NCBI RefSeq assembly: GCF_000765215.1
Contig: NZ_JPJE01000032.1
Location: forward strand, 1-64,000
From: Eubacterium sp. ER2
Lineage (GTDB): Bacteria; Bacillota; Clostridia; Lachnospirales; Lachnospiraceae
Direction: 5' to 3'
Length of the DNA: 64,000 nucleotides
Shown one piece after another: positions 1 through 8,183 of the stretch. The notes under the pieces are model-generated. The model ran no database searches, was not told the DNA's origin, and worked only from the letters and a program-made list of their open reading frames with translations. Every line of letters starts with the position of its first letter. Within the stretch, counting starts at the first letter, position 1. The position numbers were made by a program, and so were the translations under genes.

Positions 1-90
1 AAATCTTCAAAAGACAGTGGTAATTGTAACTGATCCATAGTATAATCTTTAAATGTGAGCATACCTTATTATATCACATAATAAGGGAAA

Positions 91-125
91 AAGGAGAACG
101 GCGTGGTAACCGTTCTCCTTTTTTA
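91..125 (+). terminator. Rho-independent terminator
   Basis: An 11-bp perfect stem (91-101 with 110-120) closes an 8-nt loop and is followed by a T run at 117-124. It would end plus-strand transcription entering from left of the window. The gene it serves lies outside the window; positions 1-90 are AT-rich and show no coding sequence I can support. Confidence 0.8.
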
Positions 126-130
126 TAGTC

Positions 131-178
131 GGGTGTCCTTTCAGTCACTTCGTGACTTTTGGGACACCCTCATTTTTT
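131..178 (+). terminator. Second, tandem terminator hairpin
   Basis: GGGTGTCC (131-138) pairs with GGACACCC (162-169), and an inner hairpin (143-157) has an AGTCAC stem with a TTC loop. A T run follows at 173-178. It lies just after the first terminator, so read-through from the left is stopped twice before the promoter at 205. Confidence 0.65.
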
Positions 179-204
179 CTCTGTCATCTATACAAATATT
201 TATA

Positions 205-233
205 TTGTGTATCTGATTAAATTCATGTATAAT
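205..233 (+). promoter_or_regulatory. Sigma-70-type promoter for the P-loop protein gene
   Basis: TTGTGT (205-210) and TATAAT (228-233) are separated by exactly 17 nt. The start codon of the next gene lies about 45 nt after the expected transcription start. No operator-like repeat is obvious. Confidence 0.7.
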
Positions 234-284
234 AAATGTTAAGAAAAATACGTATGTCAAATACATAAAAAAGGAGTGTTTCCC

Positions 285-707
285 ATGGTAAATTTATTGA
301 CAGGACCCAAAGGCAGCGGCAAGACCCAGCAGATGATCGATCTTGCAAATCAGCAGGCAAAGGCATGCAACGGCAACGTAGTATTCATCAAAAACAGCCA
401 CCGCGACACAAGCAGCGTGACGTTTGACATCCGCGTTGTATGCATGGACGATTACGAGGCTATCACGAACATTGACGAGTACATAGGCTTCCTCTACGGC
501 ATGTACAGCGCCAACCACGATGTGGAGTGCATCTTCATCGACGGCATCCTTAAAAGGGACCACATCAAGGCGGAGGATATGCCGAAGTTTGTGGATCGTC
601 TGAAAAAGATCTCCTCTCAGTGCGGCATTGATTTCTATGTGAGCATCAGCGCTGACAAGAATCAGCTTTCAGATGTGGATCTGACCGACTGCAAGGTATT
701 AAACTAA
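285..707 (+). CDS. Small P-loop ATP-binding protein of unknown role
   Basis: This encodes a 140-residue protein. The N-terminus holds a Walker A motif, GPKGSGKT, at residues 6-13, and a Walker B-like stretch (ECIFIDGI) follows near residue 86, so it probably binds ATP. No membrane segment or signal peptide is seen, so it should be cytosolic. The ATG at 285 was chosen because AAGGAG (271-276) lies 8 nt upstream; a GTG at 276 overlaps that site. The gene is monocistronic, between its own promoter and the terminator at 744. It resembles small ATPases annotated only as 'ATP-binding protein' in Lachnospiraceae. I do not know its substrate or partner. Confidence 0.75.
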   Translation: MVNLLTGPKGSGKTQQMIDLANQQAKACNGNVVFIKNSHRDTSSVTFDIRVVCMDDYEAITNIDEYIGFLYGMYSANHDVECIFIDGILKRDHIKAEDMPKFVDRLKKISSQCGIDFYVSISADKNQLSDVDLTDCKVLN

Positions 708-743
708 CAAAGCCGGGGAATTTATTCTGAGCGAAGGAAAAAA

Positions 744-788
744 GAGCTTCGGAACAGTTTTCAAAACTGGACCGAAGCTCCTTTTTTG
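744..788. terminator. Bidirectional terminator
   Basis: GAGCTTCGG (744-752) pairs with CCGAAGCTC (772-780), and an inner CAGTTTT/AAAACTG stem extends the hairpin. A T run follows on the plus strand (782-787), and the A run at 738-743 gives a T run on the minus strand. It serves the P-loop gene and the convergent Na/Pi cotransporter operon. Confidence 0.85.
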
Positions 789-818
789 TCTTTTTATCTT
801 CTTTTCTATACCAGCCGC

Positions 819-2447
819 CTATGCGATCTCGTTGTACTTCTGGGCGATATTGAGGGCGTGATCGCCGATCCGCTCAAAGTCGGTGAGGATCTCGGAGTAA
901 ATAATGCCGGTATCCGCCTGGCAGGTTCCCTTTTGCATACGGGCCACCTGCCTGTCTCTGTAATCGTCTCTCATGTCGTCGATCTTCTGCTCATTCTGGG
1001 CCGTCTTCTGAAGGATATGATCCTTCTGCCCGTTTGTAAAGTTCTGGATATCATCCAGCGTCTTCAGGCACATATCCCGCATTTTCTTCAGCTCACCCAA
1101 GGCATCCTCCGAGAAGGTCTGCCCCCATTTTTTCAGGTTTACCGCATATCCGGCAATATTCATGGCGTGGTCGCCGATCCGCTCCAGGTTGCCTACCACT
1201 GTGTAGTAGCCGCTGATATTTTTCAGATCCTGGCTGGCCGACTCGGAGGACATGACGTGGACAATGTACCTGGATATCTCCACATTGAGATAGTCAATGT
1301 ACTCTTCCCTCTCATCGATCTCCTCACTCTTGCTCACATCCCCCTTCAGCAGGGACTCAAAGCTGTCCTCAATATTCTGGCGCACCATGCCTGTCATGCG
1401 GCCCACCTCCTGCTCTACCTGAGCCTGGACAATGGCTGCCTGACCTACCTGGTAGCTGGTCTCAAAGGGCGTAATGTACTTGAGCCGCTTGATCTCGTCC
1501 TTCTCCTTCTCGCTCTCCGGCAGGATCTTCTCCGCCAGGCTGGCCATATAGGTTCCAAATGGAAGGAGGAGCAGGGTCGTCACTACGTTGAAGGTGGTGT
1601 GCACATTGGCAATCTGGGCCGCCGGGTTGTTCGGCGCTGTGGTGGCCATAAAGTCAACAAAGGGCGTCACGATACAGATAATCGTAAATATCGTGGTACC
1701 GATAATGTTGAACATGAGGTGGATGATGGTGGTCCGCTTCGCGTTTGTCCTCGTTCCGATGGAGGCCAGCACAGCCGTGATACAGGTTCCGATATTCTGC
1801 CCAAACAGGATGAATACCGCACTGTGCAGGGGCACCAGTCCCGCTGTCGCCAGCGCCTGCAGGATGCCGACGGAGGCGGAGGAGGACTGGATGATAGCTG
1901 TGAACACAGCTCCCATGGCGATGCCTGCCAGCGGGTTGGAGAAGGTGGTCATAAAGTTGATGAACACCTCGGAGCTCTGGAGGGGCACCATGGCATTTCC
2001 CATCATATCCATACCGATAAAGAGAACGCCAAAGCCCGCGATAACCTCGCTGATATGCTTTACCTTTTCCTTTTTCACAAACATGATACAGGCAACGCCG
2101 ACAAAGGCGAAGAAGGGCGCCAGAGCTCCCACGTCAAGCGCAATGAGCTGTCCTGTGATGGTGGTACCGATGTTGGCACCCATGATTACCCACACTGCCT
2201 GTCTCAGTGTCATAAGTCCTGAATTCACAAATCCCACTACCATAACCGTGGTCGCCGAGGAGGACTGGATCACCGCTGTGATGATAGCTCCCGCAATGAC
2301 GCCCTTAAAACGGTTCGATGTCAGCTTCTCCAGGATCGTCTTCATTTTGTTTCCCGCTGCCGTCTCCAGGCCGGTACTCATCATCTGCATACCGTACAGG
2401 AAGAGAGCAAGACCCCCAAGCAGCTGCAAAACCTCTGTAATTCCCAT
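819..2447 (-). CDS. Na+/phosphate cotransporter family protein with PhoU-like tail
   Basis: The 542-residue product has an N-terminal membrane half (about residues 1-310) with the paired family repeats containing QSSSA (AVIQSSSATT and AIIQSSSASVG). These are the duplicated QSS motifs of Na/Pi-II symporters. A cytosolic PhoU-like helical domain follows (about 340-535). It should import inorganic phosphate with sodium, with the PhoU part probably regulatory. It is the last gene of a probable minus-strand operon, 46 nt after the AEC carrier gene, and ends at the bidirectional terminator at 744-788. Size and domain order match NptA/YjbB-type proteins. The SD before the ATG is weak (GGAAAAAAG). 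The true substrate is inferred from family only. Confidence 0.9.
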   Translation of the reverse strand: MGITEVLQLLGGLALFLYGMQMMSTGLETAAGNKMKTILEKLTSNRFKGVIAGAIITAVIQSSSATTVMVVGFVNSGLMTLRQAVWVIMGANIGTTITGQLIALDVGALAPFFAFVGVACIMFVKKEKVKHISEVIAGFGVLFIGMDMMGNAMVPLQSSEVFINFMTTFSNPLAGIAMGAVFTAIIQSSSASVGILQALATAGLVPLHSAVFILFGQNIGTCITAVLASIGTRTNAKRTTIIHLMFNIIGTTIFTIICIVTPFVDFMATTAPNNPAAQIANVHTTFNVVTTLLLLPFGTYMASLAEKILPESEKEKDEIKRLKYITPFETSYQVGQAAIVQAQVEQEVGRMTGMVRQNIEDSFESLLKGDVSKSEEIDEREEYIDYLNVEISRYIVHVMSSESASQDLKNISGYYTVVGNLERIGDHAMNIAGYAVNLKKWGQTFSEDALGELKKMRDMCLKTLDDIQNFTNGQKDHILQKTAQNEQKIDDMRDDYRDRQVARMQKGTCQADTGIIYSEILTDFERIGDHALNIAQKYNEIA

Positions 2448-2493
2448 TTCTTTTTTCCATCCTTTGTTTTTTCAAATTTTTATACAAAGCCTG

Positions 2494-3426
2494 TCAGATG
2501 AGCGCCTCATAGAGAAGCACCATCAGAGGCATCGTAACAATACAGAAGATCACGGACATGACATTGATCACGCTGGCGTATCGGGCGTCCCTGCCGTGGA
2601 TCTGGGCCAGCTGTGTCACCATGACCGCCGCCGGCGCGCTTGTGGCCAGGAGCACTACCATCAGGATGTACTCCGCATCCTGATGCAGGCTCACTGCCCC
2701 GCTGAAGGTAAAAATCAGTATAGCTATGACCGGAAAGAAGACCAGGCGTATAAAGCAGATAAAGTAGGGCCTCTTCTGCCGGAACACCCATCCCAGGTCC
2801 ACATTCCCGATGATCATGCCCACCGCCAGCATGCTGGCCGGGCCGATCATGTCCCCAAAACCGCCGACACACTCGCCAACGATATAGGGAAGGCGAATAC
2901 CGGTGGCAAAGAGGATAAACCCGATGACAATCGCTATGATGTTCGGATTGAGGAGGATCTTCCTCCAGTTCTTCTCCTGTCCCTGGCAGATCACGGACTG
3001 TCCGTGAGTCCAGATCAGGATCGTCTGCACGATAATGTACGCGGTGGTGTAGAAGACCCACTGCTCTCCCAGCACCGCGGACACAAGGGGAACGATCAGG
3101 TTGCCCGCGTTGCTGTACTCCACAGACGCCTTCTCGATCCCGTTAAAGTGCAGAGGCCCCGCCAGGAGCCGCCCCCCTCCGATCAGTATGATATGGACAA
3201 GGATGCAGGCCGCCCCCGCCAGCAGGAAGCCCATCAGCTTATCTGATGTAAAATCAATCTGAAACGCGTTGATGACCACACAGGGGGAGCAGATATACAC
3301 CACCATGTTGGAGATGATCCTGCTGTCCTCCTCTTTAAATTTTCCTGATTTCACTGTCAGAAAGCCCACCAGGCCCATGAGGAACAGGACTGCGATCTGC
3401 TCTGCCAGCAGTATGCTTATCTCCAT
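2494..3426 (-). CDS. AEC family (auxin efflux carrier-like) transporter
   Basis: The 310-residue protein is almost entirely hydrophobic, with about ten predicted membrane segments and the AEC-type start (a helix followed by GLVGFLTVKSGKF). The family exports or exchanges small organic anions such as malate in bacteria; the substrate here cannot be read from sequence. It lies between the 534-residue membrane protein gene (83-nt gap) and the Na/Pi cotransporter (46-nt gap) on the same strand, with no terminator seen in either gap, so co-transcription is likely. The length is normal for the family. Confidence 0.88.
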   Translation of the reverse strand: MEISILLAEQIAVLFLMGLVGFLTVKSGKFKEEDSRIISNMVVYICSPCVVINAFQIDFTSDKLMGFLLAGAACILVHIILIGGGRLLAGPLHFNGIEKASVEYSNAGNLIVPLVSAVLGEQWVFYTTAYIIVQTILIWTHGQSVICQGQEKNWRKILLNPNIIAIVIGFILFATGIRLPYIVGECVGGFGDMIGPASMLAVGMIIGNVDLGWVFRQKRPYFICFIRLVFFPVIAILIFTFSGAVSLHQDAEYILMVVLLATSAPAAVMVTQLAQIHGRDARYASVINVMSVIFCIVTMPLMVLLYEALI

Positions 3427-3509
3427 GGTGTCTCTTTCATCTCACTTCTCCTTTGTAATGAATTCTTTATCGCAAAGCTCTTTATCGTGCATCCTCCGCG
3501 CCAAAATCC

Positions 3510-5114
3510 CTACTGCTGCTTCACGGCCGTAACTGTGTTGGCCGGCGTTCCCTCCTGGTACTCCAGGGTGACACTGTCCCCCTCCTGGTACCGGATGATA
3601 TCCAGGCAGTCCGCCACCGGCACATCGAAGATCTCTTCGGAGCCCTCCACCATGACGTAGTAGTGGGAGTTGCCGTCCACCACAGCCTCCGCCATCCGGG
3701 TGATCACACCGGTGACTGTCATAGTCTCAGCCACCTCAGCCTCCTCTTCCTCTTTGATGCCATTGCTCACCAGGAGCTCACGGTAGTTTTCCTGGCACTC
3801 GCTGACGCTGTCCCCGATGGCCACGATCTGGTATTTCTGCACATTGACCATGGCGTACTTTTTCACCAGTCCGGCGTCGTCCTTCAGAGCGATAAAATAG
3901 GTGGGCTCATCCGCTATATTCAGCAGCAGCGGGAAGGTTGCCTGGTACTTGAGATTTTGTACCTGCCCCTCTGCCGAGTCCATGGCCGCCTGCTCGGTGG
4001 CGCCCTCCACCTCGTAATACTTGGTCTCCATGGTCCTCTGGTTTGCAAGGACAAACCCCACGTTGGACTGATCACCGTTGACGGAGGTCACACCCGTGTA
4101 CATCCACACGTCATCGTCCATCGCAAGATAATTATATCCCTCTGTTGTCTGCAGGCAGTCTCTCTGTCCCAGGATACTGTTGAAAAATCCGTGCTTCAGT
4201 GTGCCGTAATAGTCAAAAAGATCAACCAGAAGGTCAGCCGAGTACACTCTGTCGATCCACTGAGGCGCGTCCTCCACATCACAGGTGGTCGTCTCTCCCG
4301 TGATGGCATTGCAGAGGACTACTCTTCCTACCGTCTCCCCGCCAAAAAGGCCGATATTGAATTTTTTCACCGGGGCGATCCAGTAGGGCACCCCCTCCTC
4401 GTCTATCTCAAAGCTCAGCTCCCCATAGATATAAGTGGGGTGAGCAAACCGCAGATGACGGTAGATATTCCGGTTAAAATATTCGCTCGTGGAATATTTG
4501 ATCCCCTCATCCAGCTTTACAAGCTCCGTGTTCTGGCTGGCCATGTCAATGAGGATGTAGGCCGGGATCCCTTCCGACCTGTTCGTCAGCCATTTGATGG
4601 GGCTGGCGTATTTCAGCGGTGTGACTCTGACAGGACGGTCCTGGTAGTTGATCTGGCTGTAGATGTCATCCGCCTCAAACTGGGAGACCATGTCCACCAT
4701 GCTCCCCATCTTCCTGTCTCCCAGGATTTCCGCTGAATCCTTGTCAAGGAGCGGGATCTTGTCAAAGGAGAGCTCCTCTATATCTTCCGCAAAATCGCCC
4801 TCCTCCACTGTCATAAGCTGCTGATATTTCTTTGCGTTGATGACAGGGGAAGATAGCAGTGTTCCGGCCAGATATACGATGCCCACACCCAGGATCAGTC
4901 CAAGGAAAAACTTCATAGGACGGGACTTTCTGATCTCCCCTCTCCCCAGCCGTTTCCTCGCGGCATAAGCAACCGCGAGGACCACCAGCAGGAAGAGAAG
5001 GAAAAACCAGGTGTCCGAAGAATGGATATTGACTGCCGGCAGCGCAATATAATAGTAGATACCTGCAAGAAGCACCAGCGCAATACCCAGAATGATCTTT
5101 TTACTCTTTTTCAT
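3510..5114 (-). CDS. Membrane-anchored protein of unknown function in the Trk operon
   Basis: I do not recognise the family of this 534-residue protein. Residues 1-100 hold three hydrophobic segments (about 7-25, 35-52, 70-90). The remaining 430 residues are soluble and mostly polar, with many acidic residues and a tail rich in beta-forming residues (about 450-530) that resembles a small OB- or SH3-like domain. The start is clear: AAAAAGGAGG precedes the ATG by 5 nt. It sits 21 nt after trkH and 83 nt before the AEC gene, so a link to potassium uptake or ion homeostasis is possible but is only inference. There is no catalytic motif I can name. The soluble part probably faces the outside, given the Lys-rich loop (AARKRLGRGEIRKSR) between segments 2 and 3. 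Confidence 0.7.
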   Translation of the reverse strand: MKKSKKIILGIALVLLAGIYYYIALPAVNIHSSDTWFFLLFLLVVLAVAYAARKRLGRGEIRKSRPMKFFLGLILGVGIVYLAGTLLSSPVINAKKYQQLMTVEEGDFAEDIEELSFDKIPLLDKDSAEILGDRKMGSMVDMVSQFEADDIYSQINYQDRPVRVTPLKYASPIKWLTNRSEGIPAYILIDMASQNTELVKLDEGIKYSTSEYFNRNIYRHLRFAHPTYIYGELSFEIDEEGVPYWIAPVKKFNIGLFGGETVGRVVLCNAITGETTTCDVEDAPQWIDRVYSADLLVDLFDYYGTLKHGFFNSILGQRDCLQTTEGYNYLAMDDDVWMYTGVTSVNGDQSNVGFVLANQRTMETKYYEVEGATEQAAMDSAEGQVQNLKYQATFPLLLNIADEPTYFIALKDDAGLVKKYAMVNVQKYQIVAIGDSVSECQENYRELLVSNGIKEEEEAEVAETMTVTGVITRMAEAVVDGNSHYYVMVEGSEEIFDVPVADCLDIIRYQEGDSVTLEYQEGTPANTVTAVKQQ

Positions 5115-5135
5115 AATTCCTCCTTTTTGAGGGAG

Positions 5136-6578
5136 TTAGAATTTCTTTCTCCACATATATGAGAATAACATCAAAAAGGGGAATATTTCAAGCCTTCCGG
5201 CCAACATATCAATACAAAATACAAATTTTGAGAACAGGGAGTAGTCCGCAAAGCTTCCCACAGGCCCTGTCAGGTTCAGTCCCGGGCCCACATTTCCAAT
5301 GGTGGTCAGGACAGAGCCTACATTTGTGGTAAAGTCAAAGTTGTCCAGGGACACGAGCAGGACGGAAACAATGGCAATGAAGCCGTAGGCCATCAGGTAG
5401 ATGTACACGTTGTGGATCGTGTCCTCCCCCAGCTTTTTCCCGCTCAGGCGCACCACATTGACAGACTTGGGATGGGCCATCTGCTTGACCTCCTTCCAGA
5501 TGCTCTTCAGGGAGATCAGAAGGCGGGACACCTTGATGCCGCCTCCTGTGGATGAGGCGCAGGCTCCCAGGATCATCAGAGCCGCAAGGACACTCTGGGA
5601 GAACACGGGCCAGAGGGTGTAGTCTGCCGTGGCGTAGCCGGTGGTGGTGATGATGGAGGCCACCTGGAAGGCCGCATAGCGGAATGCCTCCAGGACAGAG
5701 CCGTACAGGTGGCAGGTGTTGGCGGTAATAGCCGCGATAGCGCCGCCGATGATCACAAGATAGGCCCGCAGCTCCTCATTTTTGAAGACCGGCTTAAAGT
5801 CTCTGAGCACCATAAAAAAGTACAGGTTGAAATTGACGCCAAAAAGGATCATAAACACGGTGATAACCCCGTCCAGATAGGCGCTGTCAAAATGTCCCAC
5901 GCTGTCCGCGTAGTTGGAAAATCCACCGGTTCCGGCTGTGCCGAAGGCGTGGATCAGGGAGTCGAACAGGTTCATGCCGCCCGCCATCAGGAGGATGACA
6001 AGGATCACGGTAAGGACAAAATACATGCCGTACAGTATCTGGGCCGTCTCTCTGGCTTTGGGTACCAGCTTATCCTTCTCCGGCCCGGGCACCTCGGCTC
6101 TCATCAGATGGATAGAGCTCTGTTTGTCCAGATTTGTCAGCACCATGACAAAGACCAGCACGCCCATGCCTCCCACCCAGTGGGTAAAGCTCCGCCAGAA
6201 GGTCATACAGCGGGGCAGCACCTCCACATCCCTCAGGATGGTGGAGCCTGTCGTTGTGAATCCGGACACGGTCTCGAAGAACGCGTCCATATAGTTTGGT
6301 ATGGAGCCGGACAGGAAAAAGGGCAGGGCCCCGAAGAGGGACCAGAGTATCCAGGCCGAGGACACGATAAACAGCCCGTCTTTCCCGTAAAGCCCTGGAT
6401 TTTGCGGCTTTTTCAGGCCTGTCATGAGAAAGAACACAAACAGGACCGCCGCCGTGACGACAAACCAGACCGCACAGGCCTCTCCGTAAAGCAGTCCCAC
6501 AAAGGCCGGGAGCAGAAGCAAAAGAGCCTCTACCCCCATCATTTTCCCAAGGATATGTAAAATCATTTTTTTGTTCAT
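5136..6578 (-). CDS. trkH: TrkH-type potassium uptake protein, membrane subunit
   Basis: The 480-residue polytopic protein belongs to the Trk/Ktr/HKT superfamily, with four M1-P-M2 units. Pore-loop signatures with the selectivity glycines are visible: SGFTTTGSTI (about 105), FGTAGTGGFSN (about 213), SIITTTGYAT (about 312) and TTIGNVGPG (about 426). It conducts K+ across the cytoplasmic membrane under the control of the TrkA subunit encoded 12 nt upstream. AGAGGT precedes the ATG. The arrangement trkA-trkH in one operon is standard. Confidence 0.95.
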   Translation of the reverse strand: MNKKMILHILGKMMGVEALLLLLPAFVGLLYGEACAVWFVVTAAVLFVFFLMTGLKKPQNPGLYGKDGLFIVSSAWILWSLFGALPFFLSGSIPNYMDAFFETVSGFTTTGSTILRDVEVLPRCMTFWRSFTHWVGGMGVLVFVMVLTNLDKQSSIHLMRAEVPGPEKDKLVPKARETAQILYGMYFVLTVILVILLMAGGMNLFDSLIHAFGTAGTGGFSNYADSVGHFDSAYLDGVITVFMILFGVNFNLYFFMVLRDFKPVFKNEELRAYLVIIGGAIAAITANTCHLYGSVLEAFRYAAFQVASIITTTGYATADYTLWPVFSQSVLAALMILGACASSTGGGIKVSRLLISLKSIWKEVKQMAHPKSVNVVRLSGKKLGEDTIHNVYIYLMAYGFIAIVSVLLVSLDNFDFTTNVGSVLTTIGNVGPGLNLTGPVGSFADYSLFSKFVFCIDMLAGRLEIFPFLMLFSYMWRKKF

Positions 6579-6590
6579 ATCTGTCTACCT

Positions 6591-7952
6591 CTATCTGCGG
6601 AACATCTCTCTTAAGTCCTCTGTCCCGCGCTCTGTCGTGACAATGACAACACTGTCCCCCGCCTGTATCCGGTCATCTCCTCCGGGGATGATGATCCTTC
6701 CCTTCCGCCCGATGCAGGCGATCAGATACTCCGGCTTTGTGGGAAGCTCTTTGAGCGGCACGTCCGTGTACTCGCACTCCTGACGGATCAGGAACTCAAG
6801 GGCCTCCACCTTGCCCTCCACAAGGCGGTACAGGGTCTCCACATTGGCGCTCTTGATGGATTTCCTCCTGGCCCGCACATAGCTCAGGATGGCATCCGCC
6901 GTCACGCTCTTGGCGGACACGATGCTGTCAATGCCCAGCCCCTCCACCATCTGCGCCCGGGAATCCTCGTTGACCTTTGCGATGATCTTCGGCACGTTCT
7001 GGGTCCTGGCAAACAGCGCCATGATAATGTTCTCCTCATCCATCCCGGTCAGCGCCACCAGTGCGTCCGCACTCTCGATCCCCTCCTCCAGGAGAAGGTC
7101 GTGGTCGGTGGCATCTCCGTGGATGATGGTTGCTTCGGGGAGGAGCTCTGTCAGCTTTTCGCACCTTGCATAATCCTTTTCGATGATCTTCACATGCATC
7201 CTGCTGTGCTGCAGCTGGTGAGCCAGGTAGTAGCTGACACCTCCCCCGCCGCAGATGAGGACGTTCTTGACCTTCCCTGTCCTCTTGCCCAGGGCGTTGA
7301 AGAAGTTCTCAAGCTCTCTGTGGGTGGCTGCAATGTGGATCCGGTCGCCCTCCTCAAGGACTGTGTCACCGTTGGGGATGAAGACCTCTTTGCCTCTGCG
7401 CACGGCACAGACAAGGATACGGATCTGGTATTTTCTGTATATATCTGCCAGGGACAGGTCCTTCAGCCTGCTGTCAGCGCGCACGCAGAATTCGACAAGC
7501 TCCACTCTGCCCTTTACAAACGTCTCCACTTTACTTGTGTCCGGAAAGAGCAGCACCCTGGCAATCTCGTGGGACACAGCCAGCTCCGGATTGACTGCCA
7601 TGCTCAGATGCAGGTCCTCTTTCAGGAGTCCTATCTGACGGTAATAAACAGGATTTCTGACCCTCGCAATGGTGTGCTTTGCCCCCAGTCTCTTCGCCAG
7701 CAGACAGCTCAGCATATTAAGCTCGTCTGTGGATGCACAGGCAATGACCAGGTCAGCGTGAGGCACGTCCGCCTCCTTCTGCACCTCCACATTCGCGCCG
7801 TCGCCGGTGATGCAGAAAATGTCCATGCGGTTCAGGGCTTTCTTCAGCTTCCCTGCGTTCTGGTCGATCAATACGATATCATAATCCTCTTCAGACAACT
7901 GGGCGCACAGCTTATGCCCCACCTTTCCGTCGCCAATGATAACTATCTTCAC
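6591..7952 (-). CDS. trkA: Trk system potassium transporter regulatory subunit TrkA
   Basis: The 453-residue cytosolic protein carries two RCK units, each an NAD-binding Rossmann fold (IIGDGKVGHKL at residue 4; ICGGGGVSYYL near 233) followed by a TrkA_C domain (about 135-215 and 370-450). It gates the TrkH channel in response to NAD(H) or nucleotides. The start codon is GTG at 7952, supported by AAGAGGT upstream and by the usual family N-terminus MKIVIIG. It is the first gene of the operon, behind a good promoter at 8020-8048. Confidence 0.95.
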   Translation of the reverse strand: MKIVIIGDGKVGHKLCAQLSEEDYDIVLIDQNAGKLKKALNRMDIFCITGDGANVEVQKEADVPHADLVIACASTDELNMLSCLLAKRLGAKHTIARVRNPVYYRQIGLLKEDLHLSMAVNPELAVSHEIARVLLFPDTSKVETFVKGRVELVEFCVRADSRLKDLSLADIYRKYQIRILVCAVRRGKEVFIPNGDTVLEEGDRIHIAATHRELENFFNALGKRTGKVKNVLICGGGGVSYYLAHQLQHSRMHVKIIEKDYARCEKLTELLPEATIIHGDATDHDLLLEEGIESADALVALTGMDEENIIMALFARTQNVPKIIAKVNEDSRAQMVEGLGIDSIVSAKSVTADAILSYVRARRKSIKSANVETLYRLVEGKVEALEFLIRQECEYTDVPLKELPTKPEYLIACIGRKGRIIIPGGDDRIQAGDSVVIVTTERGTEDLREMFRR

Positions 7953-8019
7953 CTTTTTATACCTCTTTTTCCCATATTCTCTTTAGAACCTCTGTACATT
8001 TCCGATATACAGCAACAGG

Positions 8020-8048
8020 ATTATAGCACTTTTGTATTTGCTCTGCAA
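8020..8048 (-). promoter_or_regulatory. Promoter of the trkA-trkH operon
   Basis: On the minus strand TTGCAG (8043-8048) and TATAAT (8020-8025) are 17 nt apart. The leader to the trkA GTG is about 60 nt. Confidence 0.75.
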
Positions 8049-8064
8049 TACGGAAACAGGCATG

Positions 8065-8103
8065 AAAAGGGCGGCATACATCACAAAAAAATGTATGCCG
8101 CCC
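8065..8103 (-). terminator. Terminator of the EF-G-like gene
   Basis: A 13-bp perfect stem (8069-8081 with 8091-8103) has a 9-nt loop; on the minus strand it is followed by TTTT. It separates the EF-G-like gene from the trkA promoter. A shorter T run at 8110-8115 on the plus strand may let it work both ways. Confidence 0.75.
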
Positions 8104-8183
8104 CGGCCTCTTTTTGTGCTATTTTCACACCTGCATTTTATCTATGATTTCGCGGAAAAGCTTCTATAGATAAGAGCGTGTTC

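Noticed and set aside
786-3246. Two long plus-strand open frames (about 480 and 550 codons) opposite the cotransporter and AEC genes
   Set aside because: They are mirror frames of GC-rich real genes, rich in Arg, His and Pro with no family pattern, and have no ribosome site. The minus-strand genes match known transporters.
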